Below, one piece after another: positions 1 through 8,338 of a stretch of 64,000 bases of DNA (position 1 is the first letter of the stretch; every line of letters begins with the position of its first letter). The stretch covers positions 62,001 to 126,000 of the forward strand of contig NZ_JBGQOP010000001.1 in NCBI RefSeq assembly GCF_052119705.1, read 5' to 3'. Position numbers and translations under genes: made by a program. The notes beneath the pieces were generated by a model. The model did not search any database. It worked only from the letters and a program-made list of their open reading frames with translations, and was not told where the DNA came from. The DNA is from Oceanimonas sp052119705 (GTDB lineage: Bacteria; Pseudomonadota; Gammaproteobacteria; Enterobacterales; Aeromonadaceae).

Positions 1-1
1 T

Positions 2-49
2 TTGCAGGTCTTGCGGCCATTATATTTAACGACAGGCGAAGCTTTATGA
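2..49 (+). CDS. Possible C-terminal tail of an upstream phn-type gene (partial)
   Basis: The window opens in a short open frame of 15 codons ending in TGA at 47-49. That stop overlaps the ATG of the permease at 46 as ATGA, a typical translational-coupling junction in ABC operons. The tail (ending TGEAL) is too short to assign to a family. Position suggests the ATP-binding or substrate-binding gene of a phosphonate transporter, but this is inference from the neighbour only. Confidence 0.3.
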   Translation: MQVLRPLYLTTGEAL

Positions 50-855
50 ATCGTCAGCAGCTGGCAGCGAGGGGGCACTGGCGGCGGTTGCCGATAATCC
101 AAAGTGCTAAATTACGCTGGGGATTAACCTTAGGCCTAGCGGCTTATTTGGTACTTGCCCTGTCAACGGTCGATGTAAATTGGGCCCGGGTTATTGAAGG
201 TGCGAGTCGCGGCCTTCACTTTTTGGCGGCATTTACTCAACCGGACTTCGTCAGCCGCTCCAGCGACATTTACGAAGGTATTCTCGAGAGCTTGTCCATG
301 ACCTTCACCGCCACTGTGATTGGCGTGGCACTGGCCGTGCCCATTGGGCTGGGCGCTGCGCGTAATATCTCACCTTGGCCGATTTACTATCTCTGCCGCA
401 GTATTATTACGGTGTCACGCACCTTTCAAGAGATCATTATCGCGATTCTATTTGTGGTGATGTTCGGCTTTGGCCCTTTGGCGGGGATGTTAACGCTCGC
501 CTTTGCCACCATTGGCTTTATAGCAAAACTGCTGGCTGAGGATATTGAAGATCTCGATTGGCACCAAGTGGAAGCGATACGCGCCACTGGGGCCAGCTGG
601 TGGCAAACCATCAATCACGCAGTGCAGCCGCAAGTGATGCCGCGCTTAATTGGGCTCTCTATGTATCGCTTGGATATTAACTTTCGCGAATCTGCCATCA
701 TCGGCATTGTGGGGGCGGGGGGCATTGGCGCTACCCTCAATACCTCCATCAGTCGTTATGAATACGATACCTCGGCCGCTATCTTACTGATCATCATTGC
801 GTTTGTGCTGCTGTCTGAGTACGGCTCTAGCTATGTGCGTCGCTGGACCCAATGA
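46..855 (+). CDS. phnE: PhnE-type phosphonate ABC transporter permease (first copy)
   Basis: This is an inner-membrane permease of 269 aa, about the usual PhnE length, predicted to import phosphonate or a related phosphorus oxyanion. It has an N-terminal membrane segment (about residues 25-45) followed by the BPD_transp_1 domain (about 80-265). The EAA loop that contacts the ATPase reads VEAIRATGASWWQTINHA near residues 176-193, followed by the PhnE-typical stretches RESAIIGIVGAGGIG and an Arg/Asp-rich YRLDINF. The ATG overlaps the stop of an upstream frame. A second permease starts 13 nt downstream, so the two probably form a heterodimeric channel as in phnCDE1E2 operons. The exact substrate (phosphonate, phosphite or other) cannot be told from the permease. 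Confidence 0.85.
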   Translation: MNRQQLAARGHWRRLPIIQSAKLRWGLTLGLAAYLVLALSTVDVNWARVIEGASRGLHFLAAFTQPDFVSRSSDIYEGILESLSMTFTATVIGVALAVPIGLGAARNISPWPIYYLCRSIITVSRTFQEIIIAILFVVMFGFGPLAGMLTLAFATIGFIAKLLAEDIEDLDWHQVEAIRATGASWWQTINHAVQPQVMPRLIGLSMYRLDINFRESAIIGIVGAGGIGATLNTSISRYEYDTSAAILLIIIAFVLLSEYGSSYVRRWTQ

Positions 856-868
856 ATAGGATATCGTT

Positions 869-1684
869 ATGTTTGTAGATAACTCAAAGCAAAGTATACC
901 GATTTGGCGCCTGCGCACTACTCGTGCTCAATGGCTGAATTATTTAGCTTGGCTGGCAGGAGCCTGTCTTTTTTTGCTGTGCTGGAAACAAATTTCTGAC
1001 AACACCATGTGGGTGTTTGTAGAGGATGCGGGTAAGCAAGGTGTTGATCTAGTTGGCCGTATGCTGCCACTCGAGTGGAGCTATGCACAGCATCTCTGGC
1101 AGCCTATGTGGGACACGCTTAATATCGCCACTCTAGGGACTGCGCTGGGGGTGGCGATGGCTTTTCCTGTGGCGTTTTTAGCCGCCCGCAATACCAGCCC
1201 CCATCCTTTAATTCGCAGTGTCGCCTTGGTTATTATTGTGGCCTCACGTTCTATCAACTCATTAATTTGGGCTATGCTGCTGGTGACCATTCTTGGGCCG
1301 GGTGTGTTGGCGGGCATTATTGCCATCGCCCTGCGCTCTATTGGTTTTGTTGGCAAACTGCTTTATGAAGCCATCGAAGAAATAAACCCAGCCCAGGTAG
1401 AGGCGATTAGTGCCACCGGAGCCAGCCGCGCGCAGGTCATGAGCTATGGTGTATTACCCCAAGTGATGCCAGCCTTTGCTGGGATCAGTGTTTATCGTTG
1501 GGACATCAACATCCGTGAATCTACCGTGCTGGGATTAGTGGGCGCTGGTGGCATTGGCCTACAACTTAATTCAGCTATCAATAGCCTAGCGTGGAATCAG
1601 GTTAGTGTGATTTTTGTGATAATACTGGCAACAGTACTGCTTTCAGAATGGCTCTCTGCTCGAATACGCCACGCCACTATTTAA
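869..1684 (+). CDS. phnE: PhnE-type phosphonate ABC transporter permease (second copy)
   Basis: 271 aa, a paralogue of the permease just upstream with the same layout: one N-terminal membrane segment (about 27-45), then a BPD_transp_1 domain. The EAA loop is VEAISATGASRAQVMSYG near residues 178-195, followed by YRWDINIRESTVLGLVGAGG. The two copies share the EAA and RES..G.VGAGGIG motifs but have diverged elsewhere, so this is an old duplication and not an assembly artefact. GGATATCGTT precedes the ATG. It is the last gene of the operon visible here; no clear terminator hairpin follows. Confidence 0.85.
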   Translation: MFVDNSKQSIPIWRLRTTRAQWLNYLAWLAGACLFLLCWKQISDNTMWVFVEDAGKQGVDLVGRMLPLEWSYAQHLWQPMWDTLNIATLGTALGVAMAFPVAFLAARNTSPHPLIRSVALVIIVASRSINSLIWAMLLVTILGPGVLAGIIAIALRSIGFVGKLLYEAIEEINPAQVEAISATGASRAQVMSYGVLPQVMPAFAGISVYRWDINIRESTVLGLVGAGGIGLQLNSAINSLAWNQVSVIFVIILATVLLSEWLSARIRHATI

Positions 1685-2082
1685 GCTTCAAAGTAGCAAT
1701 CAACTAAATAATACCCCATGGCGACTATGGACTGATGGCAACTTTATCCTAAGGTTAAAGACTTCTTGGCCACTACAGGTTTGCGGGCACTATGGGGCGC
1801 ACTAAGTGCGAGTTTTTTGAAGTGCCAGACGTGCCGGCGTTTGAATGCTGATTCTTTCTGTTAGCCAGCTACAAACCCTAGTGAGACTAGGAACTAAGCC
1901 CACAGTATCTATTAAATAAGAGTAAAAATACTGCCGCCTAAACGTCAATTCACTGCAATTAGAGCGAGTTAGATAAGTTCTGCGGAGGAGGGTGATCTGT
2001 TCGATAGAGCGGCATTATGCTTAGAGGTGTCTGTTGGGGAAGGGCAGAGTACCCAGCAAAAGTATCCCCTAGGTATCCCCAA
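1685..2082. other. Intergenic region, no gene recognised
   Basis: About 400 bp between the permease stop and the tRNA terminator. The longest open stretch (about 41 codons, 1738-1860, plus strand) has no start codon near its 5' end and resembles nothing I recognise. I see no duplicated tRNA 3' end, integrase or clear hairpin. It lies where E. coli-like synteny (from the tRNA rightwards) meets the phn operon, so it may be a rearrangement junction. Confidence 0.4.
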
Positions 2083-2119
2083 CAAAAAAGGGTTAGCAGA
2101 TATTAACCTGCTAACCCTT
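2083..2119 (-). terminator. Intrinsic terminator after tRNA-Ile
   Basis: Read on the minus strand, AAGGGTTAGCAG and CTGCTAACCCTT (2108-2119 and 2088-2099) form a perfect 12-bp stem with an 8-nt loop, followed by a T run (TTTTTTG). It starts 8 nt after the CCA end of the tRNA. Confidence 0.85.
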
Positions 2120-2127
2120 GCTATATA

Positions 2128-2204
2128 TGGTGGCCCCTCCCAGACTTGAACTGGGGACCTAACGATTATGAGTCGTGTGCTCTAACCAACTGAGCTAAGG
2201 GGCC
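2128..2204 (-). tRNA. ileX: tRNA-Ile, anticodon CAU (lysidine type)
   Basis: A 77-nt tRNA with encoded CCA. The acceptor stem GGCCCC pairs with GGGGCC, the D arm contains AGCTCAGTTGGTTAGAGC, the anticodon loop is CTCATAA, and the T loop is GTTCAAGTC. The body matches the pattern of E. coli tRNA-Ile2, in which TilS converts the CAU anticodon to read AUA, and not elongator or initiator Met. Its position just downstream of rpoD agrees with the E. coli ileX location. Only the minor AUA-reading identity, which depends on tilS elsewhere, is inference. Confidence 0.93.
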
Positions 2205-2324
2205 AAAAGTGGTGAGATTATAGGTAAAGCGGCTCTTGCTGTCTAGTCGGGCGGGGTGATATCAGTTTGATTTTTAAGCAATTGGTACAATATTTTACAA
2301 AGAGATTGGGCGAACGAAAATCAG

Positions 2325-2355
2325 GTAAAGAAAAAGGGCGCCGTTGCGCCCTTTT
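2325..2355 (-). terminator. Intrinsic terminator after rpoD
   Basis: On the minus strand AAAAGGGCGC, a 4-nt loop, and GCGCCCTTTT (2346-2355 and 2332-2341) form a GC-rich hairpin followed by TTTCTTT. It lies 34 nt beyond the rpoD stop and separates rpoD from the tRNA. Confidence 0.85.
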
Positions 2356-2388
2356 GGGTGTGCTATGCACGTCTTTATACTGAGTTGC

Positions 2389-4230
2389 TTACTCGTCGAG
2401 GAAGCTGCGCAGTACTTCTGAACGGCTAGGGTGGCGCAATTTGCGCAGTGCCTTAGCTTCAATTTGGCGAATACGCTCACGCGTTACGTCGAACTGCTTG
2501 CCCACTTCTTCCAGCGTGTGATCGGTATTCATATCGATACCAAAACGCATACGTAACACCTTAGCTTCACGGGCGGTAAGGCCAGAGAGCACGTCTTTAG
2601 TGGCATTACGCAGGCTTTCGCTGGTGGCTTGGTCTGCAGGCAACGACAGCGTGGTGTCTTCGATAAAATCACCCAAGTGGGAGTCTTCATCATCACCAAT
2701 CGGTGTTTCCATGGAGATAGGCTCTTTGGCGATTTTCAGCACCTTGAGCACCTTGTCCTCAGGCATCATCATGCGGTGCGCCAGTTCTTCAGGCGTTGCT
2801 TCACGGCCCATCTCTTGCAGCATTTGACGCGATACACGGTTGAGCTTGTTGATGGTCTCAATCATGTGCACCGGAATACGAATGGTGCGCGCTTGGTCAG
2901 CAATAGAGCGGGTGATGGCTTGGCGGATCCACCAAGTGGCGTAAGTTGAGAACTTATAACCACGACGATATTCAAACTTATCTACCGCCTTCATCAAGCC
3001 GATATTGCCTTCCTGGATCAAGTCGAGGAACTGTAAGCCACGGTTGGTGTATTTTTTGGCAATAGAAATAACCAGACGCAAGTTGGCTTCAACCATCTCT
3101 TTTTTGGCTCGGCGCGCCTTGGCTTCACCTATGCTCATGCGACGGTTGATATCTTTAATCTGCGATATGGTTAAGTCTGCTTCTTCTTCTACGATTCTGA
3201 GCTTACCAATTGAGCGCAGCACATCTTCGGCTACCTCTGCGAGGCGTACTGCCCAAGCAGTTTTGCCGGTGGCCAGCTGAGTGTTGAACCACTCTGCATC
3301 GGTTTCGTTTTTAGAGAACGCCTGTACAAAGGTTTTCTTCGGCATCTTGCACTGTTCAACACACAGCTTGAGGATCAAGCGCTCTTGAACGCGTACCCGC
3401 ACCATAGTGTCGCGCATGGCGTTCACTAAGCGGTCAAACTGCTTAGGGATCAGGCGAAACTCGCGGAAGATGTAGGCCAGTTCGACAATTTCTTTCGCGG
3501 CTTCCGGTGAAGTACGGCCTTTGCTGGCGATCACGGCGTGCATAATGTCGTACTGTTCACGCAGCACAGCAAATTTTTCGCGAGCTAATTCAGGATCGGG
3601 ACCGGTATCAACTTCTTCCTCGTCCTCGTCATCTTCTTTGTCTTCGTCGTCGTCTTCGTCTTTCTCTTTATCGCTTAACTCAGAGCCGATGTGCGTCGCC
3701 ATCGGGGCTGCAGTCTCGACAGCATCTGGATCGAGAAAGCCAGTGATGATGTCGGTAAGCTTGATCTCACCGGCTTCAAAACGGTCGAATTGGTCTAACA
3801 AGGTAGTAATAGTGGCTGGGTATTCTGATACCGAGCTTTGTACCTGGTTAATGCCTTCTTCGATGCGCTTGGCGATTTCAATTTCGCCTTCACGGGTTAA
3901 CAGCTCTACCGTACCCATTTCACGCATATACATACGCACCGGATCGGTAGTACGACCAATTTCAGACTCTACAGAAGCCAGCGCTTGGGCTGCGGCTTCG
4001 GCTGCGTCTTCATCGGCCGAGGTTTCAGACATCATTAAGTCATCGGCATCGGGGGCGGTTTCTACCACCTGAATGCCCATGTCATTGATCATTTGAATAA
4101 TATCTTCAATTTGATCTGAGTCGACAATGTCTTGAGGAAGATGATCGTTAACATCGGCATAAGTCAGGTAACCCTGTTCTTTACCTTTGGCAACGAGAAG
4201 TTTAAGCTGCGACTGAGGGGTTGGCTCCAT
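2389..4230 (-). CDS. rpoD: RNA polymerase primary sigma factor RpoD (sigma-70)
   Basis: Directs RNA polymerase core to housekeeping promoters. 613 aa from the ATG at 4230 (MEPTPQSQLKLL), the same length as E. coli RpoD. The longer frame upstream lacks homology, so this start was chosen. Domains: region 1.1 (about 1-80); an acidic Asp/Glu run (about 190-212) inside the non-conserved region; region 2 with LRLVISIAKKYTNRGLQF and the -10 recognition helix ATWWIRQAITRSIADQAR (about 420-455); region 3; region 4.2 helix-turn-helix VTRERIRQIEAKALRKLRHP near the C-terminus. It is last in the rpsU-yqeY-dnaG-rpoD order, separated from dnaG by 274 bp that could hold its own promoter. Confidence 0.98.
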   Translation of the reverse strand: MEPTPQSQLKLLVAKGKEQGYLTYADVNDHLPQDIVDSDQIEDIIQMINDMGIQVVETAPDADDLMMSETSADEDAAEAAAQALASVESEIGRTTDPVRMYMREMGTVELLTREGEIEIAKRIEEGINQVQSSVSEYPATITTLLDQFDRFEAGEIKLTDIITGFLDPDAVETAAPMATHIGSELSDKEKDEDDDEDKEDDEDEEEVDTGPDPELAREKFAVLREQYDIMHAVIASKGRTSPEAAKEIVELAYIFREFRLIPKQFDRLVNAMRDTMVRVRVQERLILKLCVEQCKMPKKTFVQAFSKNETDAEWFNTQLATGKTAWAVRLAEVAEDVLRSIGKLRIVEEEADLTISQIKDINRRMSIGEAKARRAKKEMVEANLRLVISIAKKYTNRGLQFLDLIQEGNIGLMKAVDKFEYRRGYKFSTYATWWIRQAITRSIADQARTIRIPVHMIETINKLNRVSRQMLQEMGREATPEELAHRMMMPEDKVLKVLKIAKEPISMETPIGDDEDSHLGDFIEDTTLSLPADQATSESLRNATKDVLSGLTAREAKVLRMRFGIDMNTDHTLEEVGKQFDVTRERIRQIEAKALRKLRHPSRSEVLRSFLDE

Positions 4231-4504
4231 AGAACTCGTCCGATTTAGATAGTGCAAGAGGGTGTAAGCAATGAGGCACACCAGTACTTAAAAAGTATTC
4301 ATAGTGGCGCACAAATAGCCGATTATAACAAAACTTGACCAATGCATTCTGCGTTGGTGTGCTTGCTAACACGCCAGCCTTGATGTCGGTGAGTGTGTTG
4401 CAGCGTTAATTGGGTCTAATTACCCATAAAAGGCCGTGTTTCAGGCTTAGGTTTTTATATTGGGGCGCAAATGCCCGTTTTCAATGTTCAGTTTTTTCTG
4501 TTTT

Positions 4505-6289
4505 TTAGTTCCTACTGGCTTTGCTTTCGCTGAGCAGTAGCATCAATTCTTGTTTTTCTGCCGTAGTTAGACCGCCTTGGCTGCTTTTTTGTTGCAGCGC
4601 TTCGATGCGTGTCGCAAAGTAGTCCTCGATAAGTACCGCAAAGGTATCTTTCAATTCTTGCTCTATGCGATCCCCTGCAAACAACTGATCCGCCATGGCT
4701 AAGCGCGCTAATGCGGGCGCTGAGCTGTGGCCACGCCAATGTTCGAGTAATTGCGCCGTGGTCATCAAAGGTTGGCTCTGTACTTGGGCCAACAGCGTTT
4801 GCAACAAATCTATACCCGGTAAAGGTAGCATAGCGACGCCTTCGGTGTCAGCGGTTGATAAACTGGCAGCGGCAGCCGGATATTGTAGCACAAGGGCAAT
4901 GGCGCGGCGAATAGGGGTCAGCTTAATCTTTTTGCTCTTAGTGTGTGCCTGTGCGCTGGCGGGCTTTGCGTCTTGTTGCAAGCGACTGAATAGCTCGCGC
5001 ACGCGGCGCTCATTTTCCCCCCAATTCAGTTGGCGAGAGAGTTGGGTGATCAAGCCTTCGCGAGTAAAGCCTTCGGGCACCTTGATGATGGCCTCGGCGG
5101 CTTGATTGGCTAACTCATGCTGGCCCGCATCGCCACTCATGGCGTCTTGAGCTAAGCGTTCAAATAAGAAGTCGCCAAAATTTTGCGCATTATCTAATAG
5201 CTTGCCAAAGTCTTCGGCGCCTAATTGGCGCACTAGGCTGTCGGGGTCTTCGCCATCCGGTAAAAATACAAATTTTAAACTGCGGCCATCTTGTAACAGC
5301 GGCAGGGCATTTTCCAGTGCGCGCCAAGCGGCTTCTCGGCCGGCGCGGTCGCCGTCGTAGCAACAAATCACTTCGCGGGTAGTGCGAAATAATAGCTGTA
5401 AGTGCTCGGGCGTGGTGGCGGTGCCAAGGCTTGCCACCGCGTAGTCGATGCCAAATTGTGCCAGCGCCACTACGTCCATGTAGCCTTCCACAATCAAGAC
5501 GCGCTCTGGATTGCGATGGGCTTGGCGCACTTCATAGAGGCCATATAGCTCGCGGCCTTTATGGAACACGGGTGTTTCTGGTGAGTTTAAATATTTGGGC
5601 GTGCCATCACCCAATACTCGACCACCAAAGCCGATCACCCGACCACGACGGTCGTGGATGGGGAACATGATACGGTCGCGAAAACGGTCGTAAACCCGAC
5701 CATTTTCGCTTTTGATCAGCATGCCGCCTTCAATTAGTTGTGTTTCTGCCTCATTATTTTTAGCAAATTGGCGCTTTACCGCGTCCCACTGTTCGGGCAC
5801 GTAACCAATATTAAAGCGTTTTACCACTTCGCCATTCAGGCCGCGATTTTTTAGATATTGAATGGCGGTTTGTGATTGGCGCAGCTGAGTTTGGTAAAAG
5901 CGACTGATGTCGTTCAGTTGCTCATATAAGTCTTGGCGGATCGCCTTGGCGGCGGCTTGCTGTTGCGGCGATTGGGATGAATGAGCGTTTTCGCGTGGTA
6001 CCGTAAGGCCATGCATACCGGCCAGTTCGTCTATGGCATCCAGAAATTCTAGGCCATCGTATTCCATGATAAAACCCAGCACAGTGCCGTGGGCGCCACA
6101 GCCAAAGCAGTGATAAAACTGTTTTTCGTGACTCACGGTAAAGGAGGGGGATTTTTCATTATGGAAAGGGCAACAGGCTTGATAGTTTTTGCCTGCTTTT
6201 TTCAGCTTAACCCGCTGATCGATAAGATCGACTATGTCGGTTCTGGCCAACAAGTCGTCGATAAAAGATTGGGGGATTCTGCCTGACAT
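4505..6289 (-). CDS. dnaG: DNA primase DnaG
   Basis: Synthesises RNA primers at the replication fork with DnaB. 594 aa, close to the usual 580-600. The CHC2 zinc finger is complete (Cys40, His43, Cys61, Cys64, in CCPFH and HCFGCGAHG). The TOPRIM catalytic centre shows VEGYMDVVA near residue 265 and CYDGDRAGREAA near 310. The C-terminal helicase-binding domain follows a linker around 430-450 (QDAKPASAQAHTKSKK). The start MSGRIPQSFI matches the family N-terminus. It lies between yqeY and rpoD; an intrinsic terminator sits in the 79-nt gap upstream, so dnaG is probably transcribed by partial readthrough or its own promoter. Confidence 0.97.
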   Translation of the reverse strand: MSGRIPQSFIDDLLARTDIVDLIDQRVKLKKAGKNYQACCPFHNEKSPSFTVSHEKQFYHCFGCGAHGTVLGFIMEYDGLEFLDAIDELAGMHGLTVPRENAHSSQSPQQQAAAKAIRQDLYEQLNDISRFYQTQLRQSQTAIQYLKNRGLNGEVVKRFNIGYVPEQWDAVKRQFAKNNEAETQLIEGGMLIKSENGRVYDRFRDRIMFPIHDRRGRVIGFGGRVLGDGTPKYLNSPETPVFHKGRELYGLYEVRQAHRNPERVLIVEGYMDVVALAQFGIDYAVASLGTATTPEHLQLLFRTTREVICCYDGDRAGREAAWRALENALPLLQDGRSLKFVFLPDGEDPDSLVRQLGAEDFGKLLDNAQNFGDFLFERLAQDAMSGDAGQHELANQAAEAIIKVPEGFTREGLITQLSRQLNWGENERRVRELFSRLQQDAKPASAQAHTKSKKIKLTPIRRAIALVLQYPAAAASLSTADTEGVAMLPLPGIDLLQTLLAQVQSQPLMTTAQLLEHWRGHSSAPALARLAMADQLFAGDRIEQELKDTFAVLIEDYFATRIEALQQKSSQGGLTTAEKQELMLLLSESKASRN

Positions 6290-6304
6290 TATTCACCGGG
6301 GTAG

Positions 6305-6342
6305 CGAAAAAAACAAAGCCGTGCATCAAAAAGAGGCACGGC
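6305..6342 (-). terminator. Intrinsic terminator between yqeY and dnaG
   Basis: On the minus strand GCCGTGC (6342-6336) and GCACGGC (6324-6318) pair across an 11-nt loop and are followed by TTTGTTTTTTT. It lies inside the macromolecular synthesis operon, where E. coli has its own internal terminator between rpsU and dnaG. Here too it would lower dnaG relative to rpsU. Confidence 0.75.
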
Positions 6343-6368
6343 CCGTTGGTAAGATAAAACGTAAACCC

Positions 6369-6812
6369 TTAAGCCAGTTTAGCTTTAATGCTCGCGCTTA
6401 CCTTGCCCATATCTGCACGCCCCTGGATTTGCGGTTTTAGCACCGCCATTACCTTGCCCATATCTTGCATGCCAGTAGCGCCGCTAGCGGCGATGGCATT
6501 GGTGAGCAAAGTTTCCAGTTCGTCTGCGCTGAGAGGTTGCGGCAGGAATTCCTGCAGCACCACGATTTCTTGAAGTTCACCATCAGCTAACTCTTGACGA
6601 CCGGCCTGCTCATAGAGAGCTGCGGCGTCTTTGCGCTGTTTTACCATTTTGGTAACTATGGTGATGACATCGTCATCATTCAAGGTTTCGCGGCTGTCTA
6701 TCTCTTTTAGATTGATCTCTGCCAGCAGCATTCTTAACGTACTAAGGCGCGCCTTGTTTTTGGCACGCATAGCGATTTTCTGCTGTTCAGACAGTTGGTC
6801 TTTTAAGGACAT
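6369..6812 (-). CDS. yqeY: GatB/YqeY domain protein
   Basis: 147 aa, the full length of the stand-alone YqeY family, which resembles the C-terminal tRNA-binding domain of GatB; a role in tRNA-dependent amidation is suspected but unproven. Visible family signatures: MSLKDQLSEQQKIAMRAK at the N-terminus, LRMLLAEINLKEID, and near the C-terminus TGMQDMGKVMAVLKPQ with GRADMGKVS (residues about 117-142). The start lies 14 nt after the rpsU stop, so the two are co-transcribed. A terminator follows. Insertion of yqeY between rpsU and dnaG is common in gammaproteobacteria outside the enterics. Confidence 0.93.
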   Translation of the reverse strand: MSLKDQLSEQQKIAMRAKNKARLSTLRMLLAEINLKEIDSRETLNDDDVITIVTKMVKQRKDAAALYEQAGRQELADGELQEIVVLQEFLPQPLSADELETLLTNAIAASGATGMQDMGKVMAVLKPQIQGRADMGKVSASIKAKLA

Positions 6813-6826
6813 GAGATCAATAACTG

Positions 6827-7042
6827 TTAGTACAGACGAATGCGACGTGCGTTTTCACGAGACAGCTTCTTAGCGTGACGCTTAACAGCGGCAGCTTTAG
6901 CGCGCTTGCGCACTGTAGTTGGCTTCTCGTACTGCTCACGACGACGCACTTCAGACAGGATACCTGCCTTTTCGCAAGAGCGTTTGAAGCGTCGCAGGGC
7001 TACGTCGAAGGGCTCGTTTTCACGTACTTTAATTACTGGCAT
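6827..7042 (-). CDS. rpsU: 30S ribosomal protein bS21
   Basis: 71-aa basic protein of the small ribosomal subunit, needed for base-pairing initiation on mRNA. The sequence MPVIKVRENEPFDVALRRFK through KKLSRENARRIRLY is typical bS21 at full length. The ATG at 7042 is chosen over an upstream in-frame codon because GAGGTGAGG precedes it at good spacing. First gene of the rpsU-yqeY-dnaG-rpoD series and divergent from tsaD, as in E. coli. Confidence 0.98.
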   Translation of the reverse strand: MPVIKVRENEPFDVALRRFKRSCEKAGILSEVRRREQYEKPTTVRKRAKAAAVKRHAKKLSRENARRIRLY

Positions 7043-7102
7043 GTGCCTCACCTCGGTTTACTGGCTTTTTATTAAACCAGTCTGACTATAAAATGGTGCG
7101 AA

Positions 7103-7132
7103 ATTCTACTCCGAAGCCTTACCTAAAGTAAA
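7103..7132 (-). promoter_or_regulatory. Possible sigma-70 promoter for rpsU
   Basis: On the minus strand TTTACT (7132-7127), an 18-nt spacer and TAGAAT (7108-7103) form a plausible -35/-10 pair about 60 nt upstream of the rpsU start. Matches are moderate and no experimental support is available. Confidence 0.3.
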
Positions 7133-7216
7133 GTCCGAAGGCGCTCCGCTGGTTAAAAAACCGCTAGAAGTGTAACATAAGCTCCTCTCATTCAATAGTC
7201 CAGTGATAAGACCGAC

Positions 7217-8245
7217 ATGCGTGTATTGGGTATAGAAACCTCCTGTGATGAAACCGGCATTGCCATTTATGACGACCAGCTCGGCATTATGGCCCATCAA
7301 CTCTACAGTCAGGTGGCGTTGCATGCGGACTATGGCGGCGTGGTGCCTGAGCTGGCCAGCCGCGACCACATTCGTAAAACCATTCCTTTGATTGAAGCAG
7401 CCCTTGCAGACGCAGGCTGCACCAAAGATGACATAGACGGCGTGGCCTTTACCGCAGGCCCTGGCTTAATGGGCGCCTTATTAGTGGGTGCCACCATAGG
7501 CCGCAGTTTAGCCTTTGCTTGGGGCAAGCCTGCGGTGGCCGTGCATCATATGGAAGGTCACTTGTTGGCCCCTATGCTAGAAGAGCGCGCGCCTGAGTTT
7601 CCGTTTGTGGCCTTATTAGTGTCCGGCGGCCACACCTTATTGGTGCGCGTAGACGGCATTGGCCGTTACGAGATATTAGGCGAGTCGGTGGACGATGCGG
7701 CCGGTGAAGCCTTCGATAAAACGGCCAAGCTGATGGATTTAGATTATCCGGGCGGACCGCGTTTAGCTAAGTTGGCAGAGCAGGGCGCGCCGAATCGCTT
7801 TGTCTTTCCGCGCCCCATGACCGCTAGGCCTGGGTTAGATTTTAGCTTTTCAGGCCTAAAAACTGCCACTGCGACCACTATTGCCGCCGAAATTGCCGCA
7901 GATAATTACGATCAGCAAACCCGAGCCGACATCGCTCATGCGTTTCAGCAGGCGGTGGTGGATACGCTGGCGATTAAGTGTAAACGTGCACTGTTGCAGA
8001 CGGGGCTGAATCGTTTAGTAGTGGCCGGAGGCGTGAGTGCTAATGTGTCCTTGCGTGAGCAGCTCAGCGAGCTGATGGCAAGCCTAAAGGGCGAAGCCTT
8101 TTATCCGCGTAATGAATATTGCACCGATAATGGCGCCATGATCGCCTTTGCGGGGCTACAGCGCTTAAAAGCCGGTGACATTGAGCCGTTAGCAGTGCGT
8201 GCCAGACCCCGTTGGCCGCTGGATGAGTTAACGGCTGTTGATTAA
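7217..8245 (+). CDS. tsaD: tRNA threonylcarbamoyladenosine synthase subunit TsaD
   Basis: Catalytic subunit that transfers threonylcarbamoyl to A37 of ANN-decoding tRNAs, working with TsaB and TsaE. 342 aa, close to the E. coli length. Signatures: MRVLGIETSCDETGIAIYD at the start; the metal-binding HMEGH (His111, His115); LVSGGHTLLV; DDAAGEAFDKTAK; and the nucleotide-binding VAGGVSANVSLR. Divergent from rpsU, the classical arrangement. The stop is followed within 3 nt by a heptad array. Confidence 0.97.
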   Translation: MRVLGIETSCDETGIAIYDDQLGIMAHQLYSQVALHADYGGVVPELASRDHIRKTIPLIEAALADAGCTKDDIDGVAFTAGPGLMGALLVGATIGRSLAFAWGKPAVAVHHMEGHLLAPMLEERAPEFPFVALLVSGGHTLLVRVDGIGRYEILGESVDDAAGEAFDKTAKLMDLDYPGGPRLAKLAEQGAPNRFVFPRPMTARPGLDFSFSGLKTATATTIAAEIAADNYDQQTRADIAHAFQQAVVDTLAIKCKRALLQTGLNRLVVAGGVSANVSLREQLSELMASLKGEAFYPRNEYCTDNGAMIAFAGLQRLKAGDIEPLAVRARPRWPLDELTAVD

Positions 8246-8247
8246 TC

Positions 8248-8275
8248 GTGAGGAGTGAGGTGTAAGGAGGGAGGC
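8248..8275 (+). repeat. Heptad array after tsaD stop
   Basis: Four contiguous 7-nt units, GTGAGGA, GTGAGGT, GTAAGGA, GGGAGGC, begin 2 nt after the tsaD stop. Three of the four units carry TGA or TAA. It faces the oppositely oriented array of plsY across 35 nt. Confidence 0.8.
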
Positions 8276-8310
8276 GAATAAGAAATCGAGTCTGCAAGTT
8301 CGGTGTTTAC

Positions 8311-8338
8311 GCCTCACCCTTCACCATTTACTCCTCAC
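8311..8338 (-). repeat. Heptad array at and after the plsY stop
   Basis: On the minus strand four contiguous units, GTGAGGA, GTAAATG, GTGAAGG and GTGAGGC, then TAAACACCG. The first two units overlap the last codons and the stop (TAA within GTAAATG) of plsY, so the array reaches into the coding sequence. Confidence 0.8.

Noticed and set aside
46..1684. Tandem permeases as an assembly duplication
   Set aside because: The two share motifs but differ along most of their length, as expected for paired PhnE subunits.
1738..1860. 41-codon open stretch after the second permease
   Set aside because: There is no start codon near its beginning, no ribosome site and no recognisable similarity.
2128..2204. 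tRNA as a phage or island attachment site
   Set aside because: No integrase gene and no duplicated tRNA 3' end are visible in the flanking DNA.
3521..4072. 183-aa Ser-rich frame on the plus strand
   Set aside because: It is the antisense of the acidic Asp/Glu run of rpoD, has no ribosome site, and the opposite frame is clearly the real gene.
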